Of a DNA stretch of 64,000 nt, positions 34,711 to 44,128 are shown piece after piece. The stretch lies in the NCBI RefSeq assembly GCF_044542075.1, contig NZ_JBITTU010000003.1:434001-498000 (forward strand). The letters run 5' to 3'. A program made the position numbers and the translations under genes. This stretch comes from Leeuwenhoekiella sp044542075. Lineage in GTDB: Bacteria; Bacteroidota; Bacteroidia; Flavobacteriales; Flavobacteriaceae. Positions within the stretch are counted from its first letter, which is position 1. The number at the start of each line of letters is the position of its first letter. The notes under the pieces were generated by a model. That model was not told where the DNA came from. It made no database searches and saw nothing but the letters and a program-made list of their open reading frames with translations.

Positions 34711-34959
34711 TTGGATCCTGAAAAACTTATAGAACTTGCTCATTATAAAATGCCTTTTGGAAAATATCAGGATCGCTATCTGGTAGAGCTTCCTGAACCT
34801 TATTTTACATGGTTTAGACAAAAAGGTTTTCCTGAAGGTAAATTAGGGATGATGATGGAGCAAATGTATGAGATAAAAGTGAACGGATTAGAAGAGCTTA
34901 TCTATAAAATTAAACGTCAATATCCTGCACCTAAGCCAAAAGCGAAGCCAAAAAAATAA
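34711..34959 (+). CDS. DUF3820 family small protein
   Basis: The 82-residue protein has YKMPFGKYQDRYLVELPEPY followed by FTWFRQKGFPEGKLGMMMEQ, which fits the DUF3820 family (from memory). The C-terminal tail is rich in Pro and Lys. The TTG start lies 2 bp after the stop of the pentapeptide-repeat gene, so it ends this small operon. Function unknown. Confidence 0.7.
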   Translation: MDPEKLIELAHYKMPFGKYQDRYLVELPEPYFTWFRQKGFPEGKLGMMMEQMYEIKVNGLEELIYKIKRQYPAPKPKAKPKK

Positions 34960-34996
34960 TAGCCAAATGGGTTAAAAGTGTTCGCCATTAAATACC

Positions 34997-35004
34997 TACC
35001 TTTG
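34997..35004 (+). promoter_or_regulatory. -7 promoter element before pyrG
   Basis: TACCTTTG matches the TAnnTTTG -7 consensus, 55 bp before the pyrG ATG. A -33 box is not obvious. Confidence 0.4.
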
Positions 35005-35059
35005 CATCCCGTAGATGTGCTCATAGTGTTAAAGTGAGCATTAAATAATCAAGATATAG

Positions 35060-36700
35060 ATGGCAGATACTAAGTACATCTTCGTCACGGGCGGGGTTTC
35101 TTCTTCATTAGGTAAAGGTATAATAGCGGCTTCATTGGCAAAGTTGCTTCAAGCACGTGGTTACCGCGTTACAATTCAAAAATTAGATCCATATATAAAT
35201 GTTGATCCGGGTACGTTAAACCCTTATGAACACGGGGAATGTTACGTGACCGATGATGGTGCAGAAACAGATTTAGATCTGGGTCACTACGAGCGTTTTT
35301 TAAATGTAAATACTTCGCAAGCAAATAACGTTACTACCGGGCGTATTTACCAAAGTGTAATCGAAAAGGAAAGACGTGGTGAATTTTTAGGTAAAACTGT
35401 ACAGGTTGTACCTCATATTACAAACGAAATAAAGGAACGTATTAAAACCCTTGGCAATACCGGGGATTATGATATCATTCTTACAGAAATAGGTGGTACT
35501 GTAGGTGATATAGAATCATTACCCTACATCGAGGCTGTACGTCAATTAAAATGGGAGTTGGGCGACGAGAATGCCTTGGTTATACACCTAACACTTGTAC
35601 CGTATCTCTCTGCAGCGGGTGAATTAAAAACAAAACCTACGCAGCATTCTGTTAAGACATTAATGGAAAGTGGTATTAAGGCAGACATTTTAGTTTGCAG
35701 AACTGAACACGAATTGAGCGATGATTTGCGTGAGAAGCTGGCTCTATTTTGTAATGTACGTAAAGAAGCAGTAATACAATCTATAGATGCATCTACCATT
35801 TATGATGTGCCTAATATGATGCTTGAAGAAGGTTTAGATACAATAACCTTGTCAAAATTAAGACTATCTCAAGCAAACGAACCGGTTTTAACACGCTGGA
35901 ATGAGTTTTTGCGCAGACATAAAAACCCTAAGGCTGAAGTTAGAATAGGTCTTATAGGTAAATACGTAGAGCTTCAGGATTCTTATAAATCTATTTTAGA
36001 AGCGTTTATTCATGCAGGAGCAGAAAATGAAGTACGTGTAAAGGTAGAGCCCATACATTCAGAATTTATTTCTCAGGATGTTATAGATGATAAGATCTCA
36101 AAACTTGACGGGTTGTTAGTCGCTCCGGGTTTTGGTGAACGCGGTATAGAAGGAAAAATCAAAGCAGTGCAATATGCCCGTGAACATAAAATTCCGTTTT
36201 TAGGAATCTGTTTAGGCATGCAAATGGCAGTGATTGAATTCTCTCGTAATGTTGCCGGTCTTAAAGATGCAAATTCTACCGAAATGCAGGCAACTACAAC
36301 AACACCTGTAATTAGCTTAATGGAAGATCAAAAAGATCTTAAACATATGGGTGGCACTATGAGACTGGGAGCCTGGGATTGCGAGCTTGTACCAGACAGT
36401 ATAGTTTCTGAAGTCTATGGAAAAAATCTAATTACAGAACGTCACCGCCACCGTTATGAATTTAATGATGAGTACAGAGCTCAGTTAGAAAAAGCAGGTT
36501 TAAAAGTTACAGGTACAAATCCTAAAACGGGTCTTGTAGAGATTATAGAAATTGAAGATCATCCCTGGTTTGTAGGAGTACAATATCATCCTGAATATAA
36601 AAGTACGGTAGCTAACCCACACCCACTATTTGTCGCTTATGTACAGGCGGCTGTAAAATACAGTAAGTCAAAAAGTACAGACAATGTGTCACATAACTAA
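35060..36700 (+). CDS. pyrG: CTP synthase
   Basis: CTP synthase makes CTP from UTP, ATP and glutamine. The 546 residues match the usual length. The N-terminal synthetase half begins KYIFVTGGVSSSLGKGIIAA, contains KLDPYINVDPGTLNPYEHGE and EIGGTVGDIE, and carries the nucleotide-binding VPYLSAAGELKTKPTQHS. The C-terminal glutaminase has the nucleophile in LGICLGMQMAV (about residue 383) and the His-Glu pair in QYHPEYKS (about 510). yidC follows after 106 bp. Confidence 0.97.
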   Translation: MADTKYIFVTGGVSSSLGKGIIAASLAKLLQARGYRVTIQKLDPYINVDPGTLNPYEHGECYVTDDGAETDLDLGHYERFLNVNTSQANNVTTGRIYQSVIEKERRGEFLGKTVQVVPHITNEIKERIKTLGNTGDYDIILTEIGGTVGDIESLPYIEAVRQLKWELGDENALVIHLTLVPYLSAAGELKTKPTQHSVKTLMESGIKADILVCRTEHELSDDLREKLALFCNVRKEAVIQSIDASTIYDVPNMMLEEGLDTITLSKLRLSQANEPVLTRWNEFLRRHKNPKAEVRIGLIGKYVELQDSYKSILEAFIHAGAENEVRVKVEPIHSEFISQDVIDDKISKLDGLLVAPGFGERGIEGKIKAVQYAREHKIPFLGICLGMQMAVIEFSRNVAGLKDANSTEMQATTTTPVISLMEDQKDLKHMGGTMRLGAWDCELVPDSIVSEVYGKNLITERHRHRYEFNDEYRAQLEKAGLKVTGTNPKTGLVEIIEIEDHPWFVGVQYHPEYKSTVANPHPLFVAYVQAAVKYSKSKSTDNVSHN

Positions 36701-36806
36701 TCTGTGGGATTGTTATTGCCTTTAAGCCGTCTGTAGATTTCGCTAGCGCGATTTTACGTACGCAAGTTGATTAAAAATTAGTAATACGGCACGTTGCCGC
36801 ACAATT

Positions 36807-38672
36807 ATGGAAGAAAAGAAATTTGACAAACAGTCAATGATAGGGTTCCTTTTAATAGGAGCTATTTTACTATTTATGCTCTGGCAAAACCAGCCTACAC
36901 CAGAAGAGCGGGCAGCAGAGAAAGCAAAACAAGAACAAATTGATGCAGAGAAAAAAGCCGTAACTCCTGCCGCTACTCAAAATACAGATTTAGCGCAAGC
37001 AGCTCCTCAAAATGACTCTTTGTCTATGGAGCGTTACAAGGCAACGTTAGGAAACTTTGCGTACTCTGCAAGTCTGCCTTCTGCGACAGATAATGTTACC
37101 GAATTTGAAAATGATGTTTTAGCTCTTAAAATAAGTAATAAAGGTGGTTTTATAACTGAAGCGCGTTTAAAGCAATTTAAAAGCTACGATTCATTGCCTG
37201 TTTATTTAATTAAGGACGGAAACAGTCGTTTTAATTTAAATTTCGCTACTACAGATAACAGAACTTTAAATAGTGAGAACATGTATTTTGAACCTTCTTT
37301 ATCTAAAGAAGGAGAAAATCAGGTTCTTTCTATGAAACTTAAAGTTGCTGCAAATGAATATTTAGAATACCGTTATACATTGAAGCCAGATGATTATATG
37401 ATGGGCTTCGGTATTAAGACTGTAGGTCTTCAAAGTGTAATTAATACTTCACAGCCCATTAATTTAGATTGGGAACTTAAAGGATATCGTCACGCTAAAA
37501 GTATAAGTTATGAGAATAGATATACACGTTTAACCTATGAGTATGAAGAAGGTGATCACGACAAACTAGGTCAAAGCGGTGAAGATGATGCTATAGAGAC
37601 AGATGTTGACTGGTTAAACTTTAGACAACATTTCTTTAGTTCTATCTTATTAACAGACCAGCCATTTGAGCAGGTTACGTTCAAATCACAGGATCTTGTA
37701 GAAGATGAAGAGGTTGATACGATTTACACTAAAAAGTATGCTGCAGAAATGCTATTAACTCCCGTAAATGGTGAGCTTAATTATGCAATGAATTTTTATT
37801 ACGGCCCTACAGATTATCAAGTTTTAAATAATTACGACCGTGATATTGATGAAGCAATGCCACTAGGTTGGGGTATTTTTGGGGTGATCAACAAGTACTT
37901 GATTATTCCATTTTTTAACTTCTTAATTGCTTATTTCCCTGCAGGAATAGCTATTATTTTATTAACGATTTCTATTAAATTATTGTTATCTCCTGTACAG
38001 TACAAGCAATATCTCTCACAGGCTAAGATGAAAGTTTTACGTCCTGAGATCAACGAGATTAATGAGAAGTATGCTGATAATGCTATGAAAAAGCAACAGG
38101 AAACTATGAAAATTTATAGCAAGGCAGGTGCCAGCCCATTAAGTGGTTGTATTCCTGGATTGTTGCAAATTCCTGTATTCTATGCATTGTTCACGTTTTT
38201 CCCTTCGGCATTTGCATTAAGACACGAAAGCTTCTTATGGGCAGACGATTTATCTAGCTATGATAAAATTGCAGACTTACCGTTTTCAATTCCGTTTTAT
38301 GGTGATCACGTAAGTTTATTTCCCATTCTTGCCTCTATTGCTATCTTTATATATATGACGATGACTACGGGTCAAAGTATGCAGCAAGCGCAGCAACCGG
38401 GAATGCCCAATATGAAATTCCTAATGTATCTTTCTCCTATTATGATGTTGTTTTTCTTCAACAACTACGCTAGTGGATTGAGTTTGTACTACTTTATCTC
38501 AAACTTGATTACGATAGGAATTATGCTAGTAATCAAAAATTTTATCTTAGATGAAAACAAGATTCACGCAAAAATCGCTACAGCAAAGGCAAAACCTAAA
38601 AAGCAAAACCGTTTCACTAAGAAATTTTCTGAAATGATGGAGCAGGCTGAAGCACAACAGAAAAAGAAATAA
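36807..38672 (+). CDS. yidC: Membrane protein insertase YidC
   Basis: YidC inserts proteins into the inner membrane alone or with SecYEG. The 621-residue Gram-negative form has an N-terminal helix (residues 11-25), a periplasmic domain of some 300 residues, and the conserved core from about 350 (YFPAGIAIILLTISIKLLLSP), with QYLSQAKMKVLRPEINEINEKY as the cytoplasmic helix. The C-terminal tail is rich in Lys and Gln and could contact the ribosome. A small CGGCA-CGT-TGCCG hairpin lies 8 bp before the ATG (36787-36799). Confidence 0.97.
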   Translation: MEEKKFDKQSMIGFLLIGAILLFMLWQNQPTPEERAAEKAKQEQIDAEKKAVTPAATQNTDLAQAAPQNDSLSMERYKATLGNFAYSASLPSATDNVTEFENDVLALKISNKGGFITEARLKQFKSYDSLPVYLIKDGNSRFNLNFATTDNRTLNSENMYFEPSLSKEGENQVLSMKLKVAANEYLEYRYTLKPDDYMMGFGIKTVGLQSVINTSQPINLDWELKGYRHAKSISYENRYTRLTYEYEEGDHDKLGQSGEDDAIETDVDWLNFRQHFFSSILLTDQPFEQVTFKSQDLVEDEEVDTIYTKKYAAEMLLTPVNGELNYAMNFYYGPTDYQVLNNYDRDIDEAMPLGWGIFGVINKYLIIPFFNFLIAYFPAGIAIILLTISIKLLLSPVQYKQYLSQAKMKVLRPEINEINEKYADNAMKKQQETMKIYSKAGASPLSGCIPGLLQIPVFYALFTFFPSAFALRHESFLWADDLSSYDKIADLPFSIPFYGDHVSLFPILASIAIFIYMTMTTGQSMQQAQQPGMPNMKFLMYLSPIMMLFFFNNYASGLSLYYFISNLITIGIMLVIKNFILDENKIHAKIATAKAKPKKQNRFTKKFSEMMEQAEAQQKKK

Positions 38673-38692
38673 TAGTTATACCGCATAAAAGT

Positions 38693-38726
38693 AAAAACCC
38701 TTCAAGTAAAACTTGAAGGGTTTTTT
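38693..38726. terminator. Bidirectional terminator between yidC and the FAS1 gene
   Basis: AAACCCTTCAAGT (38695-38707) pairs with ACTTGAAGGGTTT (38711-38723) around a 3-base loop, with A run and T run on either side, so it can serve both convergent genes. Confidence 0.88.
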
Positions 38727-38748
38727 ATTGCATTTAATTTCAGCTAAC

Positions 38749-39762
38749 TTATTCAGGCATTAGAACACCGGTTATTGCGTGAACTACACCGTTTGTACCG
38801 GTAACATTAGTAACCACGATGTCGTATGTAGCACCAGAACCATCTGTAATAGAAGGAGGTGTTACGGTTGCGTCTATACTTAAACCACCTCCAGCAAATA
38901 ATGGAGTGGCAGGTGTAGGAGCAGTAGTGCTTAAATCTTCAGCTCGTACGGTCGCTCCTAATACGTGATGTCTTAAAATATTATCTAATGCGCTTGTTGT
39001 TGTAGTATCAGAATCCCCTAGAGCCAGAATATCTGCAGCGCTTGTAATACCGTCATTTGGGTCTGCATCAATTAATACCTGAAAGGCATCATTAGTAGGA
39101 GCAAATACAGTAAAAGTCCCTGCACCTGATAATGTCGCAGCTAAATCTTCTTGTACTACCGCCGCTAGTAATGTAGAGAAATTAGGATCTGCACTAGCAA
39201 AAGTAGCAATTGTAGCTTCAGGTATAACAGCATCAACAACGTGTATCACTCCGTTATCTGCTGCTACGTCTAGTGTAGTAACATCTGAAATTCCATTAAT
39301 AGTAACGGTTCCATTAGCTACACCTACATATAAATCGAGGTTGTCACCATCTGCATTTGTAGATAAAGCTTTTACATAACCCGCTGTAATTTGAGAAGCA
39401 GTGACTGAAGTTCCCAATACGTGATTGAGTAATAAATTAGCAACCACATCACTTGATAGCGAATTCACGGTCGTTATTGCCGCAGTTTCATCAGCAGCAC
39501 CTAAGTAGGTGATAAATGCTGCATCTGTAGGAGCAAATACAGTTAAATCTGTATTTACTGTAGTAGATAATGTAGCTACAAGATCAGCTTTTACTGCTGC
39601 TGCAAGTAAGATATCAAAATCATCACTGTTAGAAACGATATCCGCAATCGTATTCGTTTCTGGAGGCATAATTGCATTGTCATCATCGTCATTACACGAA
39701 GTTAGGCTTACTGTAAATGCTGCTATAGCAAGTACTTGGAGGATTTTGTTAAATGATTTCAT
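38749..39762 (-). CDS. Fasciclin (FAS1) domain lipoprotein with two FAS1 repeats
   Basis: The 337-residue protein has a lipoprotein signal ending TVSLTSC (Cys near residue 23) followed by an Asp-rich stretch (NDDDDN). Two FAS1 domains follow. The first contains LTVFAPTDAAFITYL and a YVKALSTN strand; the second contains FTVFAPTNDAFQVL and GVVHAITGVLMPE. Each carries the H1 and H2 motifs of the family. Many Bacteroidota encode such cell-surface proteins with a presumed adhesion role. A divergent gap of 189 bp separates it from mnmA. Confidence 0.9.
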   Translation of the reverse strand: MKSFNKILQVLAIAAFTVSLTSCNDDDDNAIMPPETNTIADIVSNSDDFDILLAAAVKADLVATLSTTVNTDLTVFAPTDAAFITYLGAADETAAITTVNSLSSDVVANLLLNHVLGTSVTASQITAGYVKALSTNADGDNLDLYVGVANGTVTINGISDVTTLDVAADNGVIHVVDAVIPEATIATFASADPNFSTLLAAVVQEDLAATLSGAGTFTVFAPTNDAFQVLIDADPNDGITSAADILALGDSDTTTTSALDNILRHHVLGATVRAEDLSTTAPTPATPLFAGGGLSIDATVTPPSITDGSGATYDIVVTNVTGTNGVVHAITGVLMPE

Positions 39763-39903
39763 AGTATATTTTTTTTATTAGTTTTCAAATTTAAGAGTCG
39801 TATTTCTAAAATTTGTTTAACTAAAAGTTAAAAATGTTGAACAAAAATTTATTTATTGATTTTCTGAAATCTGAAAAGCAGCTCTGTATCATTTAATGTT
39901 TCG

Positions 39904-39911
39904 TAATTTTG
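39904..39911 (+). promoter_or_regulatory. -7 promoter element before mnmA
   Basis: TAATTTTG matches the TAnnTTTG consensus, 40 bp before the ATG at 39952. No clear -33 TTG; CTG stands at 17 bp upstream. Confidence 0.4.
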
Positions 39912-39951
39912 CATTGGGTTTAGCGACTTAAAAGAACACAAATTGAAGATT

Positions 39952-41157
39952 ATGAAAACCGTTGTTGTAGGTCTTAGTGGAGGAGTAGATAGTAGTGTTT
40001 CAGCATACTTATTGAAGGAAGCCGGGTATAATGTTATTGGGCTATTTATGAAGAACTGGCATGATGATTCTGTCACAATATCAGATGACTGCCCTTGGCT
40101 AGATGATAGTAATGATGCTATGCTCGTTGCTGAAAAATTAGGGATTCCTTTTCAGACTGTAGATTTAAGCGTAGAATATAAAGATCGAATAGTTGATTAC
40201 ATGTTTAGGGAATATGAGATGGGACGCACCCCTAACCCTGATGTACTTTGTAATCGCGAAATCAAATTTGATGTTTTTATGAAAATAGCACTGGAGTTAG
40301 GTGCAGATTTCGTTGCGACCGGTCATTATTGTCAGAAAGGTGAAGTTGAGGTTGATGGTAAACCGGTATATCAATTACTGGCAGGAGCAGATGACAACAA
40401 AGATCAATCTTATTTTCTATGTCAGTTATCACAGGATCAGCTTGGCAAAACCTTGTTTCCTATAGGTCATTTACAAAAAAGCGAGGTGCGTAAAATTGCT
40501 AAGGCCGAAAACCTGGTGACTGCAGATAAAAAAGATTCTCAAGGACTTTGCTTCATAGGTAAAGTGCGTTTGCCAGACTTTTTACAACAACAATTAAAAC
40601 CGAAAGAAGGTGTGATTGTAGAGATTACTCCAGAAAGTGCTCAGTTGAAAATAGACACATTACAATCAGAAAACACCAGTAGTGTTGCTGTTGCTGTAAG
40701 TGATGTAGCTGTATTAGCTCAAAAGCCAAAGTACAATGTAACAGACGGTAAAGTAGTAGGTAAACATCAGGGAGCTCATTTTTTTACAAAAGGGCAACGC
40801 AAAGGTCTTGCCGTAGGCGGAACGCCAGAACCATTATTTGTAATAGATACAGATGTTGAGGAAAATGTGATTTATACCGGCCAGGGTAAAGATCATCCCG
40901 GCTTACTGCGTTCTGCTCTGTATGTTCAGGAAACTGAAATTCATTACATACGTGAGGATCTTGAGTTACAAATAGGAGAAACACGCGAGGTAGAAGCGCG
41001 TATACGATACCGCCAGCCTTTGGTTAAAGCTTGGCTACACAAAACAGAAGTTGGTCTTTACGTATCGTTTGATGAGCCACAGGCAGCAATAAGCGAGGGT
41101 CAATTTGTAGCCTGGTATAATGGTAACGAATGTTTAGGGTCTGGAGTAATTTCTTAA
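39952..41157 (+). CDS. mnmA: tRNA-specific 2-thiouridylase MnmA
   Basis: MnmA puts sulfur on U34 of Glu, Gln and Lys tRNAs. The 401-residue protein has the PP-loop GLSGGVDSSV at residues 6-15, the catalytic Cys in PDVLCNREIKF near residue 98, and the second Cys in DSQGLCFIGKVR near 200. A region of about 30 residues (roughly 225-255, Ser/Val-rich) between the two central strands is longer than in E. coli MnmA. The ATG at 39952 is preferred over an in-frame TTG 9 bp upstream. Confidence 0.94.
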   Translation: MKTVVVGLSGGVDSSVSAYLLKEAGYNVIGLFMKNWHDDSVTISDDCPWLDDSNDAMLVAEKLGIPFQTVDLSVEYKDRIVDYMFREYEMGRTPNPDVLCNREIKFDVFMKIALELGADFVATGHYCQKGEVEVDGKPVYQLLAGADDNKDQSYFLCQLSQDQLGKTLFPIGHLQKSEVRKIAKAENLVTADKKDSQGLCFIGKVRLPDFLQQQLKPKEGVIVEITPESAQLKIDTLQSENTSSVAVAVSDVAVLAQKPKYNVTDGKVVGKHQGAHFFTKGQRKGLAVGGTPEPLFVIDTDVEENVIYTGQGKDHPGLLRSALYVQETEIHYIREDLELQIGETREVEARIRYRQPLVKAWLHKTEVGLYVSFDEPQAAISEGQFVAWYNGNECLGSGVIS

Positions 41158-41167
41158 ATATCTTAGT

Positions 41168-42106
41168 TTGAATAGAATCACATCACTTTTCGGTATACAA
41201 TATCCCATAATTCAAGCCGGGATGATCTGGGCCAGTGGCTGGAAACTTGCCAGTGCTGTAAGTAATGCAGGAGGATTAGGGATTATAGGTGCAGGTTCTA
41301 TGTATCCTGAAATTTTAAAAGAACATCTTATAAAGTGTAAAAAAGCGACTACAAATCCTTTTGCAGTTAATGTACCTCTGCTGTATCCTGACATAGATAA
41401 ACTAATGCAGATCATCATTGAAGAAAAAGTCAAAATTGTATTTACAAGTGCAGGTAATCCTAAAACGTGGACTTCTCACTTAAAAGAAAATGGGATCACT
41501 GTGGTGCACGTAGTGAGTAGCGTAAAGTTTGCACTAAAAGCTGAAGAAGCAGGTGTAGATGCGGTTGTTGCCGAAGGATTTGAGGCAGGTGGTCATAATG
41601 GTCGCGAGGAGACTACTACATTTACGCTAATACCTATGGTAAAGGAGCAATTGAAGGTGCCTTTAATTGCCGCAGGTGGTATTGCTACAGGAAGAGGAAT
41701 GCTCGCAGCTATGGTTCTAGGAGCAGATGCTGTACAAATAGGAAGCAGGTTTGTTGCTACTCCTGAAGCAAGTAGTCACATTAACTTTAAAAATAAGGTT
41801 ATAGCTGCAAAGGAAGGAGATACAGAGTTGACTTTAAAAGAACTTGCACCTGTACGCTTGCTTAAGAATAAATTTTATGATGATGTAAAAGCTCTATATG
41901 CCACAGCACCATCTAAAGAGCAACTTGTTGAGCTTTTAGGGAGAGCACGCGCTAAGAAAGGTATGTTTGAGGGAGATCTTGAAGAAGGCGAATTAGAAAT
42001 AGGTCAAATTGCCGGTCTAATACATAGTATAAAACCTGCCGCTGAAATAATTGAAGAATTAATGATCGATTTTGAACGTGCCAAAGATCAGGTGGCATTG
42101 TGCTAG
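41168..42106 (+). CDS. Nitronate monooxygenase / FabK-like FMN protein
   Basis: The 312-residue TIM-barrel protein has the family start PIIQAGMIWASGWKLASAVSNAGGLG and the FMN phosphate-binding loop VPLIAAGGIATGRGMLAAM, followed by GADAVQIGSRFVATPEAS. AEGFEAGGHNGRE carries the catalytic His of nitronate monooxygenases. FabK (enoyl-ACP reductase) is the alternative, since the two share this fold. Start is TTG at 41168, 10 bp after mnmA, so the two are probably co-transcribed. A terminator follows. Confidence 0.8.
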   Translation: MNRITSLFGIQYPIIQAGMIWASGWKLASAVSNAGGLGIIGAGSMYPEILKEHLIKCKKATTNPFAVNVPLLYPDIDKLMQIIIEEKVKIVFTSAGNPKTWTSHLKENGITVVHVVSSVKFALKAEEAGVDAVVAEGFEAGGHNGREETTTFTLIPMVKEQLKVPLIAAGGIATGRGMLAAMVLGADAVQIGSRFVATPEASSHINFKNKVIAAKEGDTELTLKELAPVRLLKNKFYDDVKALYATAPSKEQLVELLGRARAKKGMFEGDLEEGELEIGQIAGLIHSIKPAAEIIEELMIDFERAKDQVALC

Positions 42107-42126
42107 ATCAAGATGAGATTCCATAA

Positions 42127-42159
42127 AAAAATCCGCTCTTAAATTAAGAGCGGATTTTT
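42127..42159. terminator. Bidirectional terminator after the nitronate monooxygenase gene
   Basis: A run AAAAATCCGCTCTTA (42127-42141) pairs with TAAGAGCGGATTTTT (42145-42159) around a 3-base loop. It can serve the convergent lipoprotein gene too. Confidence 0.88.
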
Positions 42160-42184
42160 GGCTTTATTTTATTAGATATTGAAT

Positions 42185-42772
42185 TTATACGGCAGCTTTT
42201 TCCCACTGCATAGTTTCAAGAATGTCAAGAATCATAGTGTTATATTCTTTGCTGTCCTTTCCTTTTACGGCTAGCGCAACATCTACATATGCGCTTTCAG
42301 TTTCATCCTCAGTATTGATTTTAACTAAATAATGATCTACTTGCATCCCTAAACTATTTGGAGCTTTGTATTTAAACATCTCGTAATTACCTATAAGTTC
42401 AGGTGTAGTGTTTTGAATATATTTTTGAGAATCTTCATTGTTAACAATACTTACTGTCATATTAAAACCATCTGTAAGACCACCATAAAAAGAATTATCC
42501 TCACCAGAATATTTTACCATTACTTGATTGCCTACCACATCTACAGATGCCTTCTCAGGATAGATCATAGAAAGTTTCCACTCTTTATTTAAAGCACCAC
42601 TTTTATAAAGCTTATACCCTTCTGGAATAACTACTGCGGGAGGAACTGGTTTTTCAAGTTCAACTTTATTCTCTGTATTTGCAGCTACATCATTCTTTTT
42701 CACATCAGTATTACATGCAGCTAAAGAAAGTCCTAAAATTGCTGTTGTTGTATATAAAAATAATCGTTTCAT
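42185..42772 (-). CDS. Lipoprotein of unknown function
   Basis: The 195-residue protein has a lipoprotein signal peptide ending LSLAAC, with Cys at about residue 20. A linker rich in Asn, Glu and Lys follows, then a domain of about 150 residues with KLYKSGALNKEWKLSMIYPE and VDHYLVKINTEDETESAYVD. I do not recognise the family; alternation of strands suggests a beta-sandwich. Over 550 bp without a gene lie upstream. Confidence 0.75.
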   Translation of the reverse strand: MKRLFLYTTTAILGLSLAACNTDVKKNDVAANTENKVELEKPVPPAVVIPEGYKLYKSGALNKEWKLSMIYPEKASVDVVGNQVMVKYSGEDNSFYGGLTDGFNMTVSIVNNEDSQKYIQNTTPELIGNYEMFKYKAPNSLGMQVDHYLVKINTEDETESAYVDVALAVKGKDSKEYNTMILDILETMQWEKAAV

Positions 42773-43005
42773 TTTATTTATGTTTTAATTACTAAAGCTA
42801 AACTAGCGGTATTTTGAGATCTACTTTGCCTATGATTTATTAAAAAAATGGCTAAAATGTTAAGCAGTGTTAATGCTAATTTCAAAATATTTAGATAAAT
42901 TAGTATTATAAAAAACTGTATATAAGTTAATTATATTTTTTTTACATCAATTATTTTGGAGTGCGTTAAAGTTTTCTTGATGATTAATAATTCTTGACAT
43001 AAATT

Positions 43006-43034
43006 AAAAAGGTGCTTATAAAAAGCACCTTTTT
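43006..43034 (-). terminator. Orphan terminator-like hairpin
   Basis: AAAAAGGTGCTT (43006-43017) pairs with AAGCACCTTTTT (43023-43034) around a 5-base loop. On the minus strand it is followed by a T-rich run. There is no gene close upstream on that strand apart from the DJ-1-like gene, which already has its own hairpin at 43220. Confidence 0.6.
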
Positions 43035-43209
43035 CTACTGATGGCTAAATCAACAATTAATTTTATATAGGCGCTTAATTGGAAAAGATCTCATACATTT
43101 TTAAAAAATCTGTTGTAAGAGATTAATAAGCTAGTATAAGTTTACGTAAAGCTTATGGTTTATCTATCCTGTACTATACTGCGAACACTTAATTTAACCC
43201 TCAAGATGC

Positions 43210-43247
43210 GGAAATAAAAAACGGATTGAAACTGAGTTCAATCCGTT
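43210..43247 (-). terminator. Terminator of the DJ-1/PfpI-like gene
   Basis: AACGGATTGAA (43220-43230) pairs with TTCAATCCGTT (43237-43247). On the minus strand the stem is followed by TTTTTATTTC, a good U-tail, 80 bp after the stop of the gene at 43327. Confidence 0.75.
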
Positions 43248-43326
43248 GATTACGTTTTAGCTTTTAATTTTCACAACTTTAGGGAGAGTTGTAAATTATT
43301 AAGGCGAAAACTTATTTTCAATATTA

Positions 43327-44007
43327 TTATGCTAAACGCTCGAGTAAAATTTCTGCAACTTTTTCTGATGATGCCGGGTTTTGACCTGTAATTAAAAGAC
43401 CATCTTCTTGAGTGTAAACACCCCAGTCATCTCCTTTTGAATAAATACCACCATTTTCTTTAAGCATATCTTCTACTAGAAATGGTACTACATCTGTAAG
43501 TTGTACAGCTTCTTCCTCAGTATTAGTAAATCCAGTAACTTTTTTATCTTTTACTAGAGAATTTCCGTCTGCACTTTTAGTATGTTTAAAAACAGCTGGA
43601 GCGTGACATACAGCACTTACGGGTTTATTGTTAGCATAAAATGATTCAATTAAAGCAATAGAATCTTTATCTTCTACTAAATCCCATAATGGACCGTGTC
43701 CACCCGGGTAGAAAATCGCATCAAAACCACCTTGATCAACTTCAGACAATTTTGTTGTAGTCGCTAATTTAGCTTTTAAAGCTTCATCTGCGTTAAAACG
43801 TTTAGTAGCTTCTGTTTGTGCATCCTCAGCAGAACTTTTAGGATCTATAGGTGGTTGACCACCTTTAGGAGAAGCAATTGTAATTTCAATACCCTTATCG
43901 TGAAGCGTATAATAAGGAGCAGCAAATTCTTCAATCCAAAATCCTGTTTTCTCTCCCGTATCTCCTAATTTATCGTGGCTTGTAAGTACAAATAATACCT
44001 TTTTCAT
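43327..44007 (-). CDS. DJ-1/PfpI superfamily protein (Hsp31-like)
   Basis: The 226-residue protein has the class I glutamine amidotransferase-like fold. The nucleophile Cys lies in PVSAVCHAPAVF near residue 130, preceded by FDAIFYPGGHGPLWDL. A conserved Glu is in GEKTGFWIEEFAAPYY. It is closest to glyoxalase III/Hsp31-type members (from memory), which convert methylglyoxal to lactate or repair glycated proteins. I chose the ATG at 44007 (MKKVLFVLTSHDKLG); the in-frame upstream start would add 22 unconserved residues. Confidence 0.85.
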   Translation of the reverse strand: MKKVLFVLTSHDKLGDTGEKTGFWIEEFAAPYYTLHDKGIEITIASPKGGQPPIDPKSSAEDAQTEATKRFNADEALKAKLATTTKLSEVDQGGFDAIFYPGGHGPLWDLVEDKDSIALIESFYANNKPVSAVCHAPAVFKHTKSADGNSLVKDKKVTGFTNTEEEAVQLTDVVPFLVEDMLKENGGIYSKGDDWGVYTQEDGLLITGQNPASSEKVAEILLERLA

Positions 44008-44128
44008 AATCTTATATTTTAATTGCAGCACGTGCCGCTTGTTTATAATTATTTGAGACAAAGGTACTGGCACAACTCTTTAAAAAAATTGACCTATGCT
44101 AAGAGGGTGTGTTAAATAAAAGTTGATA

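Larger units (their letters stand above)
42773..43326. other. Gene-poor intergenic region with two hairpins
   Basis: No gene of convincing length is seen in these 554 bases. Both visible hairpins (43006-43034 and 43220-43247) are listed as terminators. The 185 bases between them could hold a small transcript, but I find no reading frame over about 10 codons with a start. Confidence 0.5.
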
